Assembly (NCBI GenBank): GCA_028015205.1
Contig: JAPWFG010000020.1
Location: 1,054,001-1,118,000, forward strand
Direction: 5' to 3'
Source: Mytilisepta virgata
Taxonomy: Eukaryota > Mollusca > Bivalvia > Mytilida > Mytilidae
DNA: 64,000 bases
The notes under the pieces were generated by a model. That model saw only the letters and a list, made by a program, of their open reading frames with translations, searched no databases and was not told where the DNA came from. Of the stretch, positions 32,121 through 49,398 are shown in pieces. Made by a program: the position numbers and the translations under genes. Numbering within the stretch: the stretch's first letter is position 1; every line of letters starts with the position of its first letter.

Positions 32121-32198
32121 AAAATTACCTACCGCACCAACCCGGGATCGAACCTGGAACCTTCGGTTCAGTAGTCCACCGCTCTACCAACTGAGCTA
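32121..32198 (-). repeat. tRNA-like fragment (SINE head or tRNA pseudogene)
   Basis: The minus strand reads TAGCTCAGTTGGTAGAGC (A box) and GGTTCGATCCCGGG (B box), spaced as in a tRNA. The 5' acceptor strand is missing, and no anticodon stem of five pairs forms. It abuts the TAAG-rich 3' end of the non-LTR element. Not a functional tRNA gene. Confidence 0.65.
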
Positions 32199-32390
32199 AG
32201 TAAGTAAGTAAGTAAATTCTTTATTTATCGAGGGTTACTCAATTAGCCTTAATCTAATTTTCATTGAGGCCCTCCAAACATCCATTAACAAAATCATACA
32301 CATTCATACAATCAACATTCACATAATAATAATCATCAAATTACAAACAGTATATAATAAATGAATATAATAACATATAGTACATTTTCC

Positions 32391-33402
32391 TTAAACTCCA
32401 TTAAGGAAATATTTAAAACAATGTTCCTTAAATATGTTAATATTTCGAGAATTTTTTATGCAATATGGCAAATCATTCCAAATTTTAACTGCTGAATATT
32501 GAAAGGATTTTTTATAAAAATTTGTATTTGGTCTTTGTAAGAACAAATTATCATTTACTGAAGATCGCAGATTATAATTGTGAACTTCACTAACAGTTTG
32601 TAAAAATAGATACTCTGGAACAAGACCATTTACTACTTTATACATTAGCACAGATTTTTGATATTTAACTCTTTCTACAAAAGGTAACCAGTTCAGAGAA
32701 GAGAACATAAAATTTGAAGGAACAGTCTTATCACATTCTAATATAATTCTTGCAGCTCTTTTTTGAAACTTGGTAATTCTGTCTGAATCTTTTTTAAGTA
32801 CATGTACATCACCCCAAAAAGAACTGCAGTAGTCCATATATGGGAATATATATGAGTTATAGAACAGCTGTCTAACATGAATTGGTAAAAAATGTTTTAA
32901 TTTATTTAAAAGTGCAATTTTGGATGATATAATTTTACATACTCTGTTTACCTGATCTTCCCATTCTAAGTTTTCATCAATATCAATGCCAAGAAGTTTA
33001 TGACATTTGACGTTTTCAATTTCAGTTTCATCAATTTTGATGGAAAGCTCAGGTAATAAAATAAGTTTTCTTTTGGAGCCAATGGTCATACATTTAGTTT
33101 TGTTAGCATTTATTACCATGCTGTTATTATCACACCAAGACGCGATAGTATTCACATCATTTTGCAGCTCAGTATTTATACTTTGAAAATTTTTGTCATG
33201 ATGATGCAGAGTCGAATCATCAGCATATAAATCAATACCAGATTTTTTTATATGAAAATACAAATCATTTATGTATATTATAAAAAGAAGGGGTCCTAAA
33301 ATAGACCCTTGAGGAACACCATATTTAACAGTATGTTTATCAGATTTTATATTTCCATGGTGAACTTCCTGTTTCCTATCAGATAAATAAGATTGAATCC
33401 AA
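32391..33402 (-). pseudogene. RT C-terminal half of the non-LTR element
   Basis: Continues the RT in the shifted frame: YLSDRKQEVHHGNIKSD, YGVPQGSILGPLLFIIYIND, catalytic LYADDS, then SWCDNNSMVINANKTKCM and the conserved tail SSLNWLPFVERVKYQKSVLM, NDLPYCIKNSRNINIFKEH to a stop at 32391. The catalytic aspartate pair is intact although the gene is broken upstream. Confidence 0.88.
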
Positions 33403-33411
33403 TTTTTTTTT
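33403..33411 (-). other. Homopolymer frameshift in the RT
   Basis: A run of nine A on the coding strand separates two RT frames (GDM on one side, WIQSYLSDRK in the +1 frame on the other). One base fewer would join them in frame, so this is a one-base insertion that disables the gene. Confidence 0.8.
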
Positions 33412-33880
33412 CATGTCTCCAACCTGATAATATTGCAATTTTTGCAAAAGAATAGAATGATTTACCAGGTCAAAGGCTTTACTAAAATCAATAAAAACTA
33501 CACCTACAACTTCGCTGTGATCTAAATATTTTAGCAAATCATCAACTAATTTTGTAAGAGCGGTTTGACTCAAATGGCATTGTCTAAAAGCTAATTGTGA
33601 AGTATGTAACAAATTATTCTCATTTAAATATTCATACAATTGAAAGCAAACATGTCTCTGAAATAGTTTTGATATAGTACAGAGAACTGATATTGGTCTA
33701 TAATTTGACGGGATATCTTCCGGTCCTCCCTTGTGTATAGGAGTTACCCTTGCATGCTTTAACTTTTCTGGAAACTGACCACTGGTCAAACTTTTGTTAA
33801 TTAAAAATGTTAAAAATGGTGCTATAATTTCTGCACCAAGTTTTAATATTCTGGGCCCAATTTTATCAAGACCTGGCCTG
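33412..33880 (-). pseudogene. RT N-terminal half of the non-LTR element
   Basis: Reads GLDKIGPRILKLGAEIIAPF, LTFLINKSLTSGQFPEKLKH, ARVTPIHKGGPED, NYRPISVLCTISKLFQRHVC, and VVFIDFSKAFDLVNHSILL with the first catalytic aspartate (FIDFSKAFD). The apparent ATG at 33888 lies in the MITE junction and is not a start. Confidence 0.88.
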
Positions 33881-34016
33881 GGCGCCATAAAGACTTATTT
33901 TTGCTGAGTAAAGAAAATTTTACTCAAATTCCCATTCTCAGCCAATCACATTCGAGTATTCCAATATTTAAGAATATTCTCAGGCTTAAGAATATTGTCA
34001 ACTTTTATGGTGCCAG
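33881..34016. mobile_element. 136-bp MITE nested in the RT
   Basis: Ends GGCGCCATAAAGACTT and, inverted, TGGCACCATAAAAGTTGA. GGCCTG is on both sides (33875-33880 and 34017-34022), a likely 6-bp target duplication. It splits the conserved SSGP-GLDKIGPRIL segment of the element. Confidence 0.75.
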
Positions 34017-34022
34017 GGCCTG

Positions 34023-34417
34023 AAGATTTACTAGGATTTAGCTTTGTGAATAAACATCTGCTACCATAATAAGATTTAGTAGAAAATCGGAATTTTTCGG
34101 TAGTTTTTCAGAAATAAAATTTTGAAGCAATGTAAAATTCATATCGGATGTTTTATGCCCGATAAGTTTATCGGCGATCTTAGAAAAATGATCTTTTAAG
34201 GAGTTAACAATATCCTGTGGATCGAAAAAAGTATTGTTTTTATAATCTAGCTTACATGGAAAAGTATTATCTAATTTGGGGTTAACTTCCCTCATATGTG
34301 TCCATAACTCTTTAGAATTTTTACTATTTGATATAGTGTTTTGGTAGTACTTCTCTTTTGCTATTTTAACTAAAGAAGTTACCTTGTTATGCCATATCCT
34401 ATAATTTTCTCAATCTT
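34023..34417 (-). pseudogene. Endonuclease-RT linker of the non-LTR element
   Basis: Reads ENYRIWHNKVTSLVKIAKEK, YYQNTISNSKNSKELWTHMR, EVNPKLDN, then LNPSKSSGP after a frameshift near 34040. Typical of the region between endonuclease and RT. Confidence 0.8.
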
Positions 34418-35172
34418 CAGGGTTCTCGCTAAGGCGCGTATATGCGTCCTGGACGCGTCATCCTTCAAACTGTAGATCTAATCAGCTGCGTCCGAAGACC
34501 GCTATTTTCATAAAAAATCTTGAGCTGCCATTTTTCGTTTTCTTGGAGATCAAAGGGGAAGGGGAGAGAAACCACAAAAAGTAAGCTAGAAAATGGCAGC
34601 AATCAGAATTCTCTTGATTTTTCATTGGCCATAGCTTTTTTTTATCGACCGGTAACAATATCTAGACCTCATTTAAAAATTAATTTAGCGGATTTTGACT
34701 TATCTATGCACAAATGGAAATTTTGTCAATATTGATTATTAAGGTGTTCAAACAAGGTCAATGGGATGAATTTAAGAGTATGTTGGAGAAAAATAAAAGT
34801 AAAGATTATAGAATAATATAAATAAATATTAAACAATAAAATGCAAATAATAAATAATAAATAAAGTTGTGTCAAAAGGTGCAAAGATTTTTGCTCATAT
34901 CTGTAACAGAAATTTTCTTCCAAGCTTGGAGTACCACTGCATATGTTCAATTTTTTTTTTAAATTATATTCGTCAGTATTTTAAGGCAGCACATGTTTTT
35001 AATTAAACTTTAACAATAGTACAATAGGCCTACCATGGTCAAAATCATACAGGAATGTACGTTAAAAAGTGGCAATGAGTCCTGGGATTCATCAAAATCA
35101 AGGTGGGACTTACCATTCTGAAAAAGGATGAGTCCCAGGACTCATCATGAAAAATTCTTAGTGAGAACCCTG
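34418..35172. mobile_element. 755-bp TIR element nested in the non-LTR retrotransposon
   Basis: Terminal inverted repeats CAGGGTTCTCGCTAAG / CAGGGTTCTCACTAAG (15 of 16 identical), flanked by ATCTT at 34413-34417 and 35173-35177 (5-bp duplication). Removing the element and one ATCTT joins the host linker in frame (HKD then ENYRIW, with one in-frame TGA). Inner inverted repeat GAGTCCTGGGATTCATC / GATGAGTCCCAGGACTC near 35078-35146. hAT-like ends, but no transposase. Confidence 0.85.
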
Positions 35173-35560
35173 ATCTTTATGGGAATGAAACATATCTCTA
35201 TTATGAATCGCATCATTTATTTCTTCATTAAACCAATCCGCTTGCTTGTATGATTTGACTCTTTTGATTTTAATAGGTGCATGTTTATCAAGAACTTGTA
35301 AAAATAATGTATACCATAAATCCAGTGCAATATTTACATCATCTTGCATTTCAATTTCATGAAATGGCAATGTGCGCAAATCGGCTTGAAATTCAACATC
35401 ATTAAACTTTTTAAAACACCTGTATTCAATTATACAGTGTGCTTATCTTTTTTAAATCTGTTGTTGACTTTACAGTTAAGACATATGGGATAATGATCAC
35501 TTATAGCATACTTTGACACATAACCATGTACAATTTCAGGGTTAAGGAATACTTCACTAG
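35173..35560 (-). pseudogene. Endonuclease C-terminus of the non-LTR element
   Basis: VFLNPEIVHGYVSKYAISDH then YPICLNCKV (SDHYPI is the last catalytic motif of APE-type endonucleases). A stop and frameshift near 35440 follow, then KCFKKFNDVEFQADLRTLPF. Sequence 5' of about 35560 no longer matches, so the copy is 5' truncated. Confidence 0.8.
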
Positions 35561-36490
35561 CGCAGCTAATGGAGGGTGTTTATAAACCTGTTACGGTTCT
35601 ATTTTATAACATAATTACTTATATCGATTATCGTACACAAGGGAAGCCCCGTTACATAAGTACCACAAGGATACTGTTCTGTTAGTCTTTGGCTACCACT
35701 CACTAATGCTACTGTCGTTCCAACCACACTGTAAGAATTTTTGTCATTGGAGTAATGTGAACTATTTACCAATTATGTACAGCAGGTTGTGGCGCGCGTT
35801 TTGTAGGAAAGGGGAAAGAAATCGATAAATCATTTTTCTCTTCGGTTTATTACGCCTCCACTTTTTGGAGCACTTCTTGAGTAGACAGTTTCAAAAACAG
35901 ATAAACCATATATTTGTTTACATTCCATTAAATGAAAAACGGATAGTATTTTTATTGACATTATCAAACCATGATTAATAAAAAAAAGATTATTTTTTTA
36001 GATGAAACCCCACTAGTAACCTTACTTTGACAATCTTTATTTTGTAATCTGTAGACGAAGTTCTGCCATTCAAGGCACACCTCCATTTCGCATGGAGGAA
36101 CAGCAAATATTAAAACACAATGATGCAATAAAAGTAACCCATCACCAACACATATATTACACAAGGACTTCCATCACCATAAATAAGTCAAATGCAAAAG
36201 TTATTTGGGTTGGTATGACGGAATCAAACAAGATTTAGAGTTTAATTGGGTTATTGAAATAACAGCCCAACATGTATACCCAAAGACACAAAAATGAAAT
36301 AATTATTTGCAGGTTACATTTAGCCTTCTACTGTCCACTCTATCATCTAGATCAGCCAATAGTTCAAACTTTGACAAGTGAGTAGATTTTACAAATGTCA
36401 AAATTGCCGTTTCACATATTCCCGTTAAATGCATGTGCTAAAATGGACAGTGGCTTTTATATAGGTCAAGCATTCTTATAAAAAAAAATA
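35561..36490. other. Intergenic, no feature recognised
   Basis: AT-rich; the junction with the truncated retrotransposon is near 35560. No exon seen. Confidence 0.35.
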
Positions 36491-36649
36491 CATCACACTC
36501 CTTGTATGCAGTCAATATGGACGGGTATGAGACGGACTGCATTTTGAGTCGGTCGTTGGATTTGGTAGAAGAGACTGAAGATAACGCAATATTTACAACC
36601 CAAAATACTTATCATTCTAATGAAGGTAATCATAAATGTATTTTACATG

Positions 36650-36880
36650 TTTATCAAAAAAGCCACCCCCTTTCCCAACATTAAACAAACTTTCATATTC
36701 GAACATACCGAGGGATAGGTGGTGTCAGGATTAGAAACCCCGACTGCCGGACACGCTAAACATACAAAAATACATATTATATATGTAGGAACCCCCTTTT
36801 TTGGGTAGTTATTGCTTTTTATGGGAAACGCCCCCTTTTTAGTAATGACTTTCATGTTGGAACACCCCTTTAAATGATTT
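36650..36880 (-). repeat. Repeat with reiterated AACCCCCTTT-type blocks
   Basis: 'CCACCCCCTTTCCCAACATT', 'GAACCCCCTTTTTTGGG', 'AACGCCCCCTTTTTAG' and 'GGAACACCCCTTTAAATGA' recur about every 60 to 130 bases, interleaved with 'ACTTTCATATTCGAACA' and 'ACTTTCATGTTGGAACA'. Decayed tandem repeat; the minus-strand open frame across it is a by-product. Confidence 0.5.
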
Positions 36881-36947
36881 TTTTTCAATTCAAAATAGAT
36901 GCTTAATATTTTTTTAATTATTGTGATTTCCTACAATATGTTTTTTA

Positions 36948-38455
36948 GGTTACCTGACCCAAAGGGTCAAGTGAGCTATTCTCATTACTTGGCGTCCGTC
37001 GCCCGTTAACTTTTACAAAAATCTTCTTCTCTGAAGGTACTGGGCCAAATTGAACCAAACTTGGCTACAAGCATAATTAGGGTATCTAGTTTAAAAAATA
37101 TGTCCGATGACCCTGCCTGTCAACCAACATGGCCATCATGGCTAAAAATGGGACATAGGGGTAAACTGCAGCTTTTGGCTTAAATCTCAAAAAACTAAAG
37201 CATTTAGAGTAAAACTGACAGGGACAAAATGTTCATCAGGTTAAGATCTACCTGCCATGAAATTTTCTGACGAATCGGTCAACCCTTTGATGGGTTATTG
37301 TTCCTGAATTGTTAATTTTAAGGAAATTTTGCAGTTTTAGGTTATTATCTTGAATATTATTATAAATAAAGACAAAATGTAAACAACAAAAATGTTCATC
37401 AAAGTAAGATCTAAAGATAAGTCAACATGACTAAAATCATTGATTGACCCCTTATAGGGGTTTTTGTCCTTTAAAGACGGCGTCCACCGTAAACTTTCCT
37501 TTAAAGACAGCGTCCAGCGTAAACTTTCCTTTAAAGACGGCGTCCAGCGTAAACTTTCCTTTAAAGATCTTTTCTTCTGAAACCACAAGGCCAATTGCGA
37601 CCAAACCTTTGCGGAATGGTCATTGGGTGCCCCACTTTCAAATTTATGTCAGGCATCCCCGACTTCCAACCGACATGGCTGCAGTTACTAAAAATAGAAA
37701 AAAGGGATGAATTTAAAAAATATTCTTTTATGAAACTACAAGGCCAATTGGAACCAAACTTGACAGTTATGGTCCTTATGAGGTTCTCTTTCAGAATTAT
37801 GGACGAAGCCCGGACTTTTAACCAAGATGGCCGCCACAGTTGAACTTAGTTTAACATAGGACCCCATGGGAAATTCACTCAAAAATCTTGTTGTCTGAAA
37901 CCTCTATGCCAATTAGAACTAGGCTTAGTAGCAATGATCCTTAGATGGTCCTCTTCAGAAACATGTCCGATGACCCGGACTGTCAACCAAGATGGCTGCC
38001 ACAGCCGAACTTAGTTTAACATAGGGCCCTATGGGAAAATTCATTGAAAAATCTTTTTGTCTGAAACCACTTGACCAGTTGGAACCAGACTTTGCAGCAA
38101 TGGTCCTTAGGAGGTCCTCTTACAGAAATATGTCCGATTTCATGGACTGTGAACCAAGATGGCCGCTGCAGCCTAACTTGGTTTAACATAGGACCCTATG
38201 GGATATTAACTAAAAAATCTTCTCATCTGAAACTACTGAGCCAATTGCAACTAAACTTGGCAGCATTGGTCTTTAGGTGGTCCTCTTTCAGAAATATGTC
38301 CTATCACCCAGATTGTCAAACCAAGATGGCATCCAGAGCCGAACTAAGTTTAATATAGGACCCTTAAGAAAAAACCAGCCAAGTTTTAGTCCTACTCAAG
38401 GTGAAATGTTAAATCCAGGTGAGCAATAGCAGGCACTAGAGAGCCTCTAGTTTAA
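36948..38455 (-). mobile_element. Hairpin-ended tandem-core repeat, copy 3 (family A, full length)
   Basis: Inverse orientation: the hairpin end (TTACCTGACCCAAAGGGTCA, GTGAGCTATTCTCATTACTT) is at the left, and the ACTAGAGGCTCTCTAG end is at 38455. It has about five core units plus an extra 30-bp triplication (37471-37565) not seen in the other copies. Lies between the dead retrotransposon and the transporter gene. Confidence 0.85.
37471..37565 (+). repeat. Three 30-bp tandem units inside copy 3
   Basis: TTAAAGACGGCGTCCACCGT..., then two near-identical units at 37501 and 37531, phase 30 bp, ending at the partial unit 37561. A local expansion; because 30 is divisible by 3 it makes repetitive open frames (SLKESLRWTP) that are not proteins. 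Confidence 0.85.
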
Positions 38456-38605
38456 TGTTGCTTGAGAAAATTTGTAGTGAACACTATTAGTAATCACTTC
38501 TATCATGCTATTGAAAAAAAATTCTAATGTTATGAATAATAATGGACTGTGCTTTCGGGATGTAGAAGCAGGGATATCCTGAAACTCCGCTGGTCACATC
38601 CTGTT

Positions 38606-38885
38606 CAGGGGTGTTTCCAGGATATTTGAAAGGAGGGGCGTACAATAAAACTTTGACCAAGCAAAGCGAGGCGAAAAATTTTTGGACCTTTTTTTGCTAA
38701 AAAACATAAAATAATTGTGAAATGCACTAATGTAACGGTTCCTGACTTGCTTTAAAAAGAAATCAGAGTATGTGTTTAATTAATGAATATGATAAATTGC
38801 CATAATCAATAAAATATAAGCAGATTACGATAGTTTTTTAAAGGGGGGCGTACGCCCGTTACGCCCTCACCTGGACCCGCCCCTG
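38606..38885. mobile_element. 280-bp MITE with CAGGGG ends and 5-bp target duplication
   Basis: Ends CAGGGGTGTTTCCAGG and, inverted, CAGGGGCGGGTCCAGG, flanked by CTGTT at 38601-38605 and 38886-38890. Inner GGGGCGTAC and GGGGGGCGTACGCCCGTTAC words. Resembles the 'CAGGGGCGGATCCAGG' class of hAT-like MITEs (recalled). Confidence 0.8.
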
Positions 38886-38890
38886 CTGTT

Positions 38891-40497
38891 GTCAAAATCA
38901 ATTGTTATTCGTAACAGTAGATCTATTCAATTTACACTTGTTTCAGAAATAGAAACTATGAAGTATAACAATAGAACTGGGGTGTAACATGTGTCAATGT
39001 CTCTGTTACTGAACATACATATAATTTATATAAGTGAACACATATAAACTGATGATAATTAATATATGTTTACAATCAAATGGGAATTTTGACTTGCATT
39101 GTCACGATCGTCTTGCAAAATTCTCCATACCGTGCTGGAAAAATCAACTTTTATCCGGTTATAACAACTACAAACTATCCATTTATCTATTGCGGTGTTA
39201 AAACAAGTATAATAAAGTATGATTACATGCTATAAATACTTTAAGACTACAAAACTGGCAAAGATTCAAATGGAGCAGAAGCAACAAAGGACAATGTAAA
39301 TGGACAATTCGGTCTAGATAATTTTCAACTGTATTGTCACGGCTGTTTTGCAAAGTTTTCCCATCGCATTCTGAAAACCAATCTAATAAAACAACAACCA
39401 AACTAAAAAGTTATAATTACCCAACGTTTGGACCAATATGGTCTTGATCACGAGCATGAAAAAAATAAAAATAAAAGGTGTTGACTCTTTGAAACCTAGA
39501 GAAAGACTGAGTCCGTAAATAAAAATAAAGTTTAAAATCGTTTACTTTTTAAGTAGACTAGAGGTATTTGTCTAAAAAAATTTTAAAAAAACATAATCAA
39601 AATCAAAAATAAAAACCATCTAAACAAGCAAAAAAAGAAGAAAGAACAAAACAAAAACTTACAAATGTAGGATTCAAAATTAGACCAATAGCAAGAAGTG
39701 TGATGACACCTTGAAAGCAAGAAACTTACAGATATACCCATTTTCATCTTATCACTTTGATATTTTGTTTATACCATTTCCCACCCATTTTAACATTTAA
39801 GGCCTGATCAGATTTACGTTTCATTTTGTCCAGAGTCTACTTCGACGATTCATTATAGGTTTCGTCGGGAACACGAGGAAAGTATGTATGTTGTTGGTTG
39901 CGGGAGTACTCACAGGGGCGTTATAAATTTTAAATAGTCATGGTGGAGTACCCTTTGCCCGACAAATTTTAACATTTGCTCCACTAAAATTAACATGCAA
40001 AAGTACCATATATCGATTTTTTTCACAGAAAATTAACAGTGTACTTTTAACATTTATGATTAGCGACAAAACTTAAAATAAAATGAATTTTATTCCTGTC
40101 GTCTTAAAAGTGAGAAATTGAAGCGTAATTGATTCTGCTATGAAAGATAGGTCTGAATTTTTTAATTAAAGCGCCGCTTCGCAGTTAAATAAAAGTAATA
40201 CATTTACTATAGGATAACAATTCTAATATCTAATTTTAATAGTGAATAGCATGATACACGTATCAGTCAAGTGAGGCCAAACATTATTTCCGTGACTGAT
40301 ATTTTGTTTTATAATGCCAACGCACTGACCTTTCAGCTCGATGAAAATTAATTTTTTGGTTCTCCCTACAAATGTAAATTTCGTAATTCTGGATAAGGAC
40401 CAGTTTAGACTGCTTTTTAATATAAATAAGTTAGATATAGCAAATAATTGTGAGAACTTCACTTGGATAAGGTCGATTTCTACCGGGTATTTGGAAA
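38891..40497. other. Upstream region of the transporter gene
   Basis: No exon recognised. The SLC16 promoter and 5' UTR should lie in its right part, but no convincing TATA or initiator stands out. An overlapping frame from 40341 runs through exon 1 in another phase and has no similarity. Confidence 0.35.
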
Positions 40498-46226
<5,729 letters not shown>

Positions 46227-46406
46227 AGCGTCTCTGCTCTACTGTTAATGGCCAAAATGGACAAGCTGTTGTAAAGCAAAGAGGGCCTTTACCTTCGACT
46301 GACGGAATTTTGAATGGAGATTTGGGAAAAAAGTTTTGCAGACCCGAGTCAGCTTTGATTTATGTTGGGACAGTCGAGAATTTTCCTCATAAAGATATCT
46401 GTACAC

Positions 46407-46412
46407 ATTAAA
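46407..46412 (+). promoter_or_regulatory. Possible ATTAAA poly(A) signal of the SLC16-like gene
   Basis: Variant signal 180 bp after the stop; no AATAAA is obvious in the next 300 bp. Weak. Confidence 0.25.
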
Positions 46413-46720
46413 TTTGAAATACGATAGTGAACGTTCTTTGAATAGGAGGCCAAGTTTAATGGTGAAATAGGCCGGTAAACCAAGAAATAACCATTTACGA
46501 CCTCCGAAAAAAAAGCTGGCAGGTAGGAATGGAGTCGAACACACCTACTCAGGTTTTACCTAATCTTTTCATGTTGCAGAAACAAACATAACAAAGCTTG
46601 ATCTGGAGTTACTACATGAATCTTACTGCTGACCGAATAATTAACATGCCCTGTTTGACCATACTAAACCACTTAGGCACCAGTTTATTTATGAAAAAAT
46701 TGAAAAACATGCTAAGACTT

Positions 46721-46812
46721 TAAACTGGAGGCTCCCAGGAGCCTGTATCGCTCACCTGGACTATGTCATCTTTGACTGGGAACCTGTCAAGTTCCAACAG
46801 GCTTACTGGTGG
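46721..46812 (+). repeat. Isolated 5' end of family A (copy 4)
   Basis: AAACTGGAGGCTCCCAGGAG, CCTGTATCGCTCACCTGGAC and then GTTCCAACAGGCTTACTGGT. Its hairpin is GGCTCC-CA-GGAGCC, a paired change from GGCTCT-CA-AGAGCC in copies 1 and 2. Confidence 0.75.
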
Positions 46813-49398
46813 TTTATATCATATGAGTAGAATTTGGAATGACTACCTTGCTGAATTTAAAATTTTTAGCATTGGTTGGCCTTTTAATTACCATTTGGGG
46901 GCATTGAGTCTAAATCTGATAGAGCACCACTAAGAACGATTACAGTCTGGTTCAAATTACCCATGATATTTCAAAGAAAAATAGACCTAACAGCAGAAAA
47001 CACATATTATCACAGACACTAGATGTGAAGTGATGCCAAGTGCTGACATGGGAAAGAAAGGATATTCAGTAAACATACCAAGGTTGAACAGATCAGCAAT
47101 AAACATCTAGTGGTTACCACATGATCTTTCTAGACCATGTTACAAAAAAATAAGAAATAAGATATGAAAAATGACTTGAACAGTACACTGTTTATCTGTT
47201 TTAACCATCTTACTACATAATATGTTTCTTCTACTTATGGTTAAATTATCCATTTTGAAATTTCTACAGTCCCATTGCATTTGTATGTATAGGCTGTGTT
47301 TAGTATTGTTTGCCAAAATTGCCTCTTTCTAGGATCATTATGCCGACAAATTCATACAAAAAGTCGACATAGAATATATTTATTGCATTTTATAACAAAT
47401 TATAACAAATTTTATAACCAAATCAGATCTGCTTACACAGAATTAACTATAGTGTATACACACTAAATACACACACATATACAGTGTACACACACTAATG
47501 GACACATTTACATTATAATCTACACTAAAATAAATATAAGTTAATAGCTTATACTGACCATTTAGATTTAAAACTTTTATATACCCTTCAAGTTTACACT
47601 ATATATATTCTGTATATGAGTTAATGGAAATTGAAGCTGTTTAAGATGTCTATCAACAAAATACATGTGTTTTACAGAACTCTGTAACTATATTCTGAAA
47701 TCAGGTTTTATCAGGAGGGGGTAGGTAATTAAAACATTTCACCTGAAAGAAACAGAAATGAACATATTTAGAAAAGAAAAACATTTTAATCTATTTGTAT
47801 TACAGGATAAGATGGCTTATTTGATTTTGCACTGCAGAAACAAAATTTTGGAATAAAACATATTTTAGTTTAAATCTCAGAATAAAACTTTTATGAGTAA
47901 GATTTTTATATAAGCTGCAGCAACCTGTTAAATAAGTCAGCAAGTATGCTAAAAACCTACAACTGACTTAAGATAGACTGAAAATAATGTATAATTTTAC
48001 TACAATTCTTCTTGGGTAAAATAAGTTATACAATACTTTTATGACACTGAAGGGTACTTATCTCAGGCAAGAGACAGTTATCATACAATTCTATATTGTG
48101 GTGAACCTATTTTCAATACATAAGACATATGGAGAAGTTTTGTAAGATCTATAAGCACTTAGTGTTAGATATTTTTTTATTTCACATTAAGGCATATCCT
48201 GAAGAAAAATGAATTTAATGTTTTAAATTTAATAAATTATATGATTATAATGGGGAAGTGTACTCTGTATTTGTACATTCAACTACATATATTATTTTAT
48301 AACAAGCTAAAATTATACATATTCTCAATGCTAGAAAATGGAAAAATGATCACAATGCTACATTTACGCATGTTATCAAAACTAACATAAAATCTTGAAA
48401 ATATAGACACAATATAAAATACAAAAATTTCATAATGACTGAAGAAAAAAACTTGATTAATTACAGAATACAAACCTTAATATTGATAGCTAAATATTTC
48501 CAATCATAATCAGATATTAGTTGATGACTGTTCAGATTAAAATATATATCTGCTGGGAGAGATCAACATTTCAAAAACACCAGGAAGAAAACTTGCTAAA
48601 AAGGTGCCAACAATTTAAAACCCCCAAAACAGCTTTTTCTATTATGATGCATACTGTACAAGTACCATCTATAATATCCTAATGGTGTGACTTTCCCGCT
48701 GAAATGTATACATGATCATATGAATTTTTCTTGTTGAATTTAGATGCTGCAATGTATTTTAAAAAAAAAAAACCAAGACCATTCCGTATGAAACTACTTC
48801 CTCGCGATATTCCAAGAATTAAATTATTAAAACAAAAGACCAGAGTCTGATTATCATCTGAGCTGAGTCGTCACAACACAAAAACACAAAATCTATGCGG
48901 ACGGGACAATTCCTATTTTCCTATTTGAACCAACAATACAATATACTTTCATGGCTATCCACAAGATCAAAATCATAACAAAAATTTGCAGAGAAAGTAG
49001 CACTATTATAATCTAAAATACAATGTCAAATAAGACAGGTTATCTAAGCTGACAAAATAATAATACACATTATTATATCACAGAATAGCTTATATATAAA
49101 CAAAAAAATGTAATATTATGCATAGCACGTGTATAATAAACAAAATCAAAATGTATTCATAAACCTATCAATGAAAATTTATTGTTTGAACAAAAATACT
49201 CAAGAAGATAATGTAAGTCTATGTATTCAAATATTTATCCCAGAAAAACGTTTTACTGGACAAAAAATGATATTTCACTTTGATCAGTATTTATATTTTA
49301 ACACTTGTCAATGCATTCAAGATTAACAGAAAAATCAGATACAAAATTGATATGAATGCAATTTCTCCATATTTTTCTTGCTAGACAAGAAATACACA
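46813..49398. other. Intergenic AT-rich stretch between convergent genes
   Basis: No exon recognised. It may hold distal 3' UTR of the SLC16-like gene or of DOCK-D. Open frames (for example 49129-49326) have no similarity. Confidence 0.4.

Larger units (their letters stand above)
32199..35560 (-). mobile_element. Dead non-LTR retrotransposon (Jockey/CR1-type), 5' truncated, with two nested insertions
   Basis: Order on the minus strand: end of the apurinic-type endonuclease (KYAISDHYPICL, about 35480), linker (DKHAPIKIKRVKSYKQADWF, NDAIHNRDMFHSHKD), then RT (KHARVTPIHKGGPEDIPSNY; VVGVVFIDFSKAFDLVNHSI; YGVPQGSILGPLLF; LYADDS), then the C-terminal region (NANKTKCM, LLGIDIDENLEWEDQVNRVC). The 3' end is a (TAAG)n-type tail at 32199-32215. 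Two DNA elements sit inside it (33881-34016 and 34418-35172). Frameshifts and stops inactivate it. The clade is inferred from motif style. Confidence 0.9.

Noticed and set aside
37337..37594. Protein with repeated SLKESLRWTP
   Set aside because: Produced by the 30-bp triplication inside a family-A repeat.
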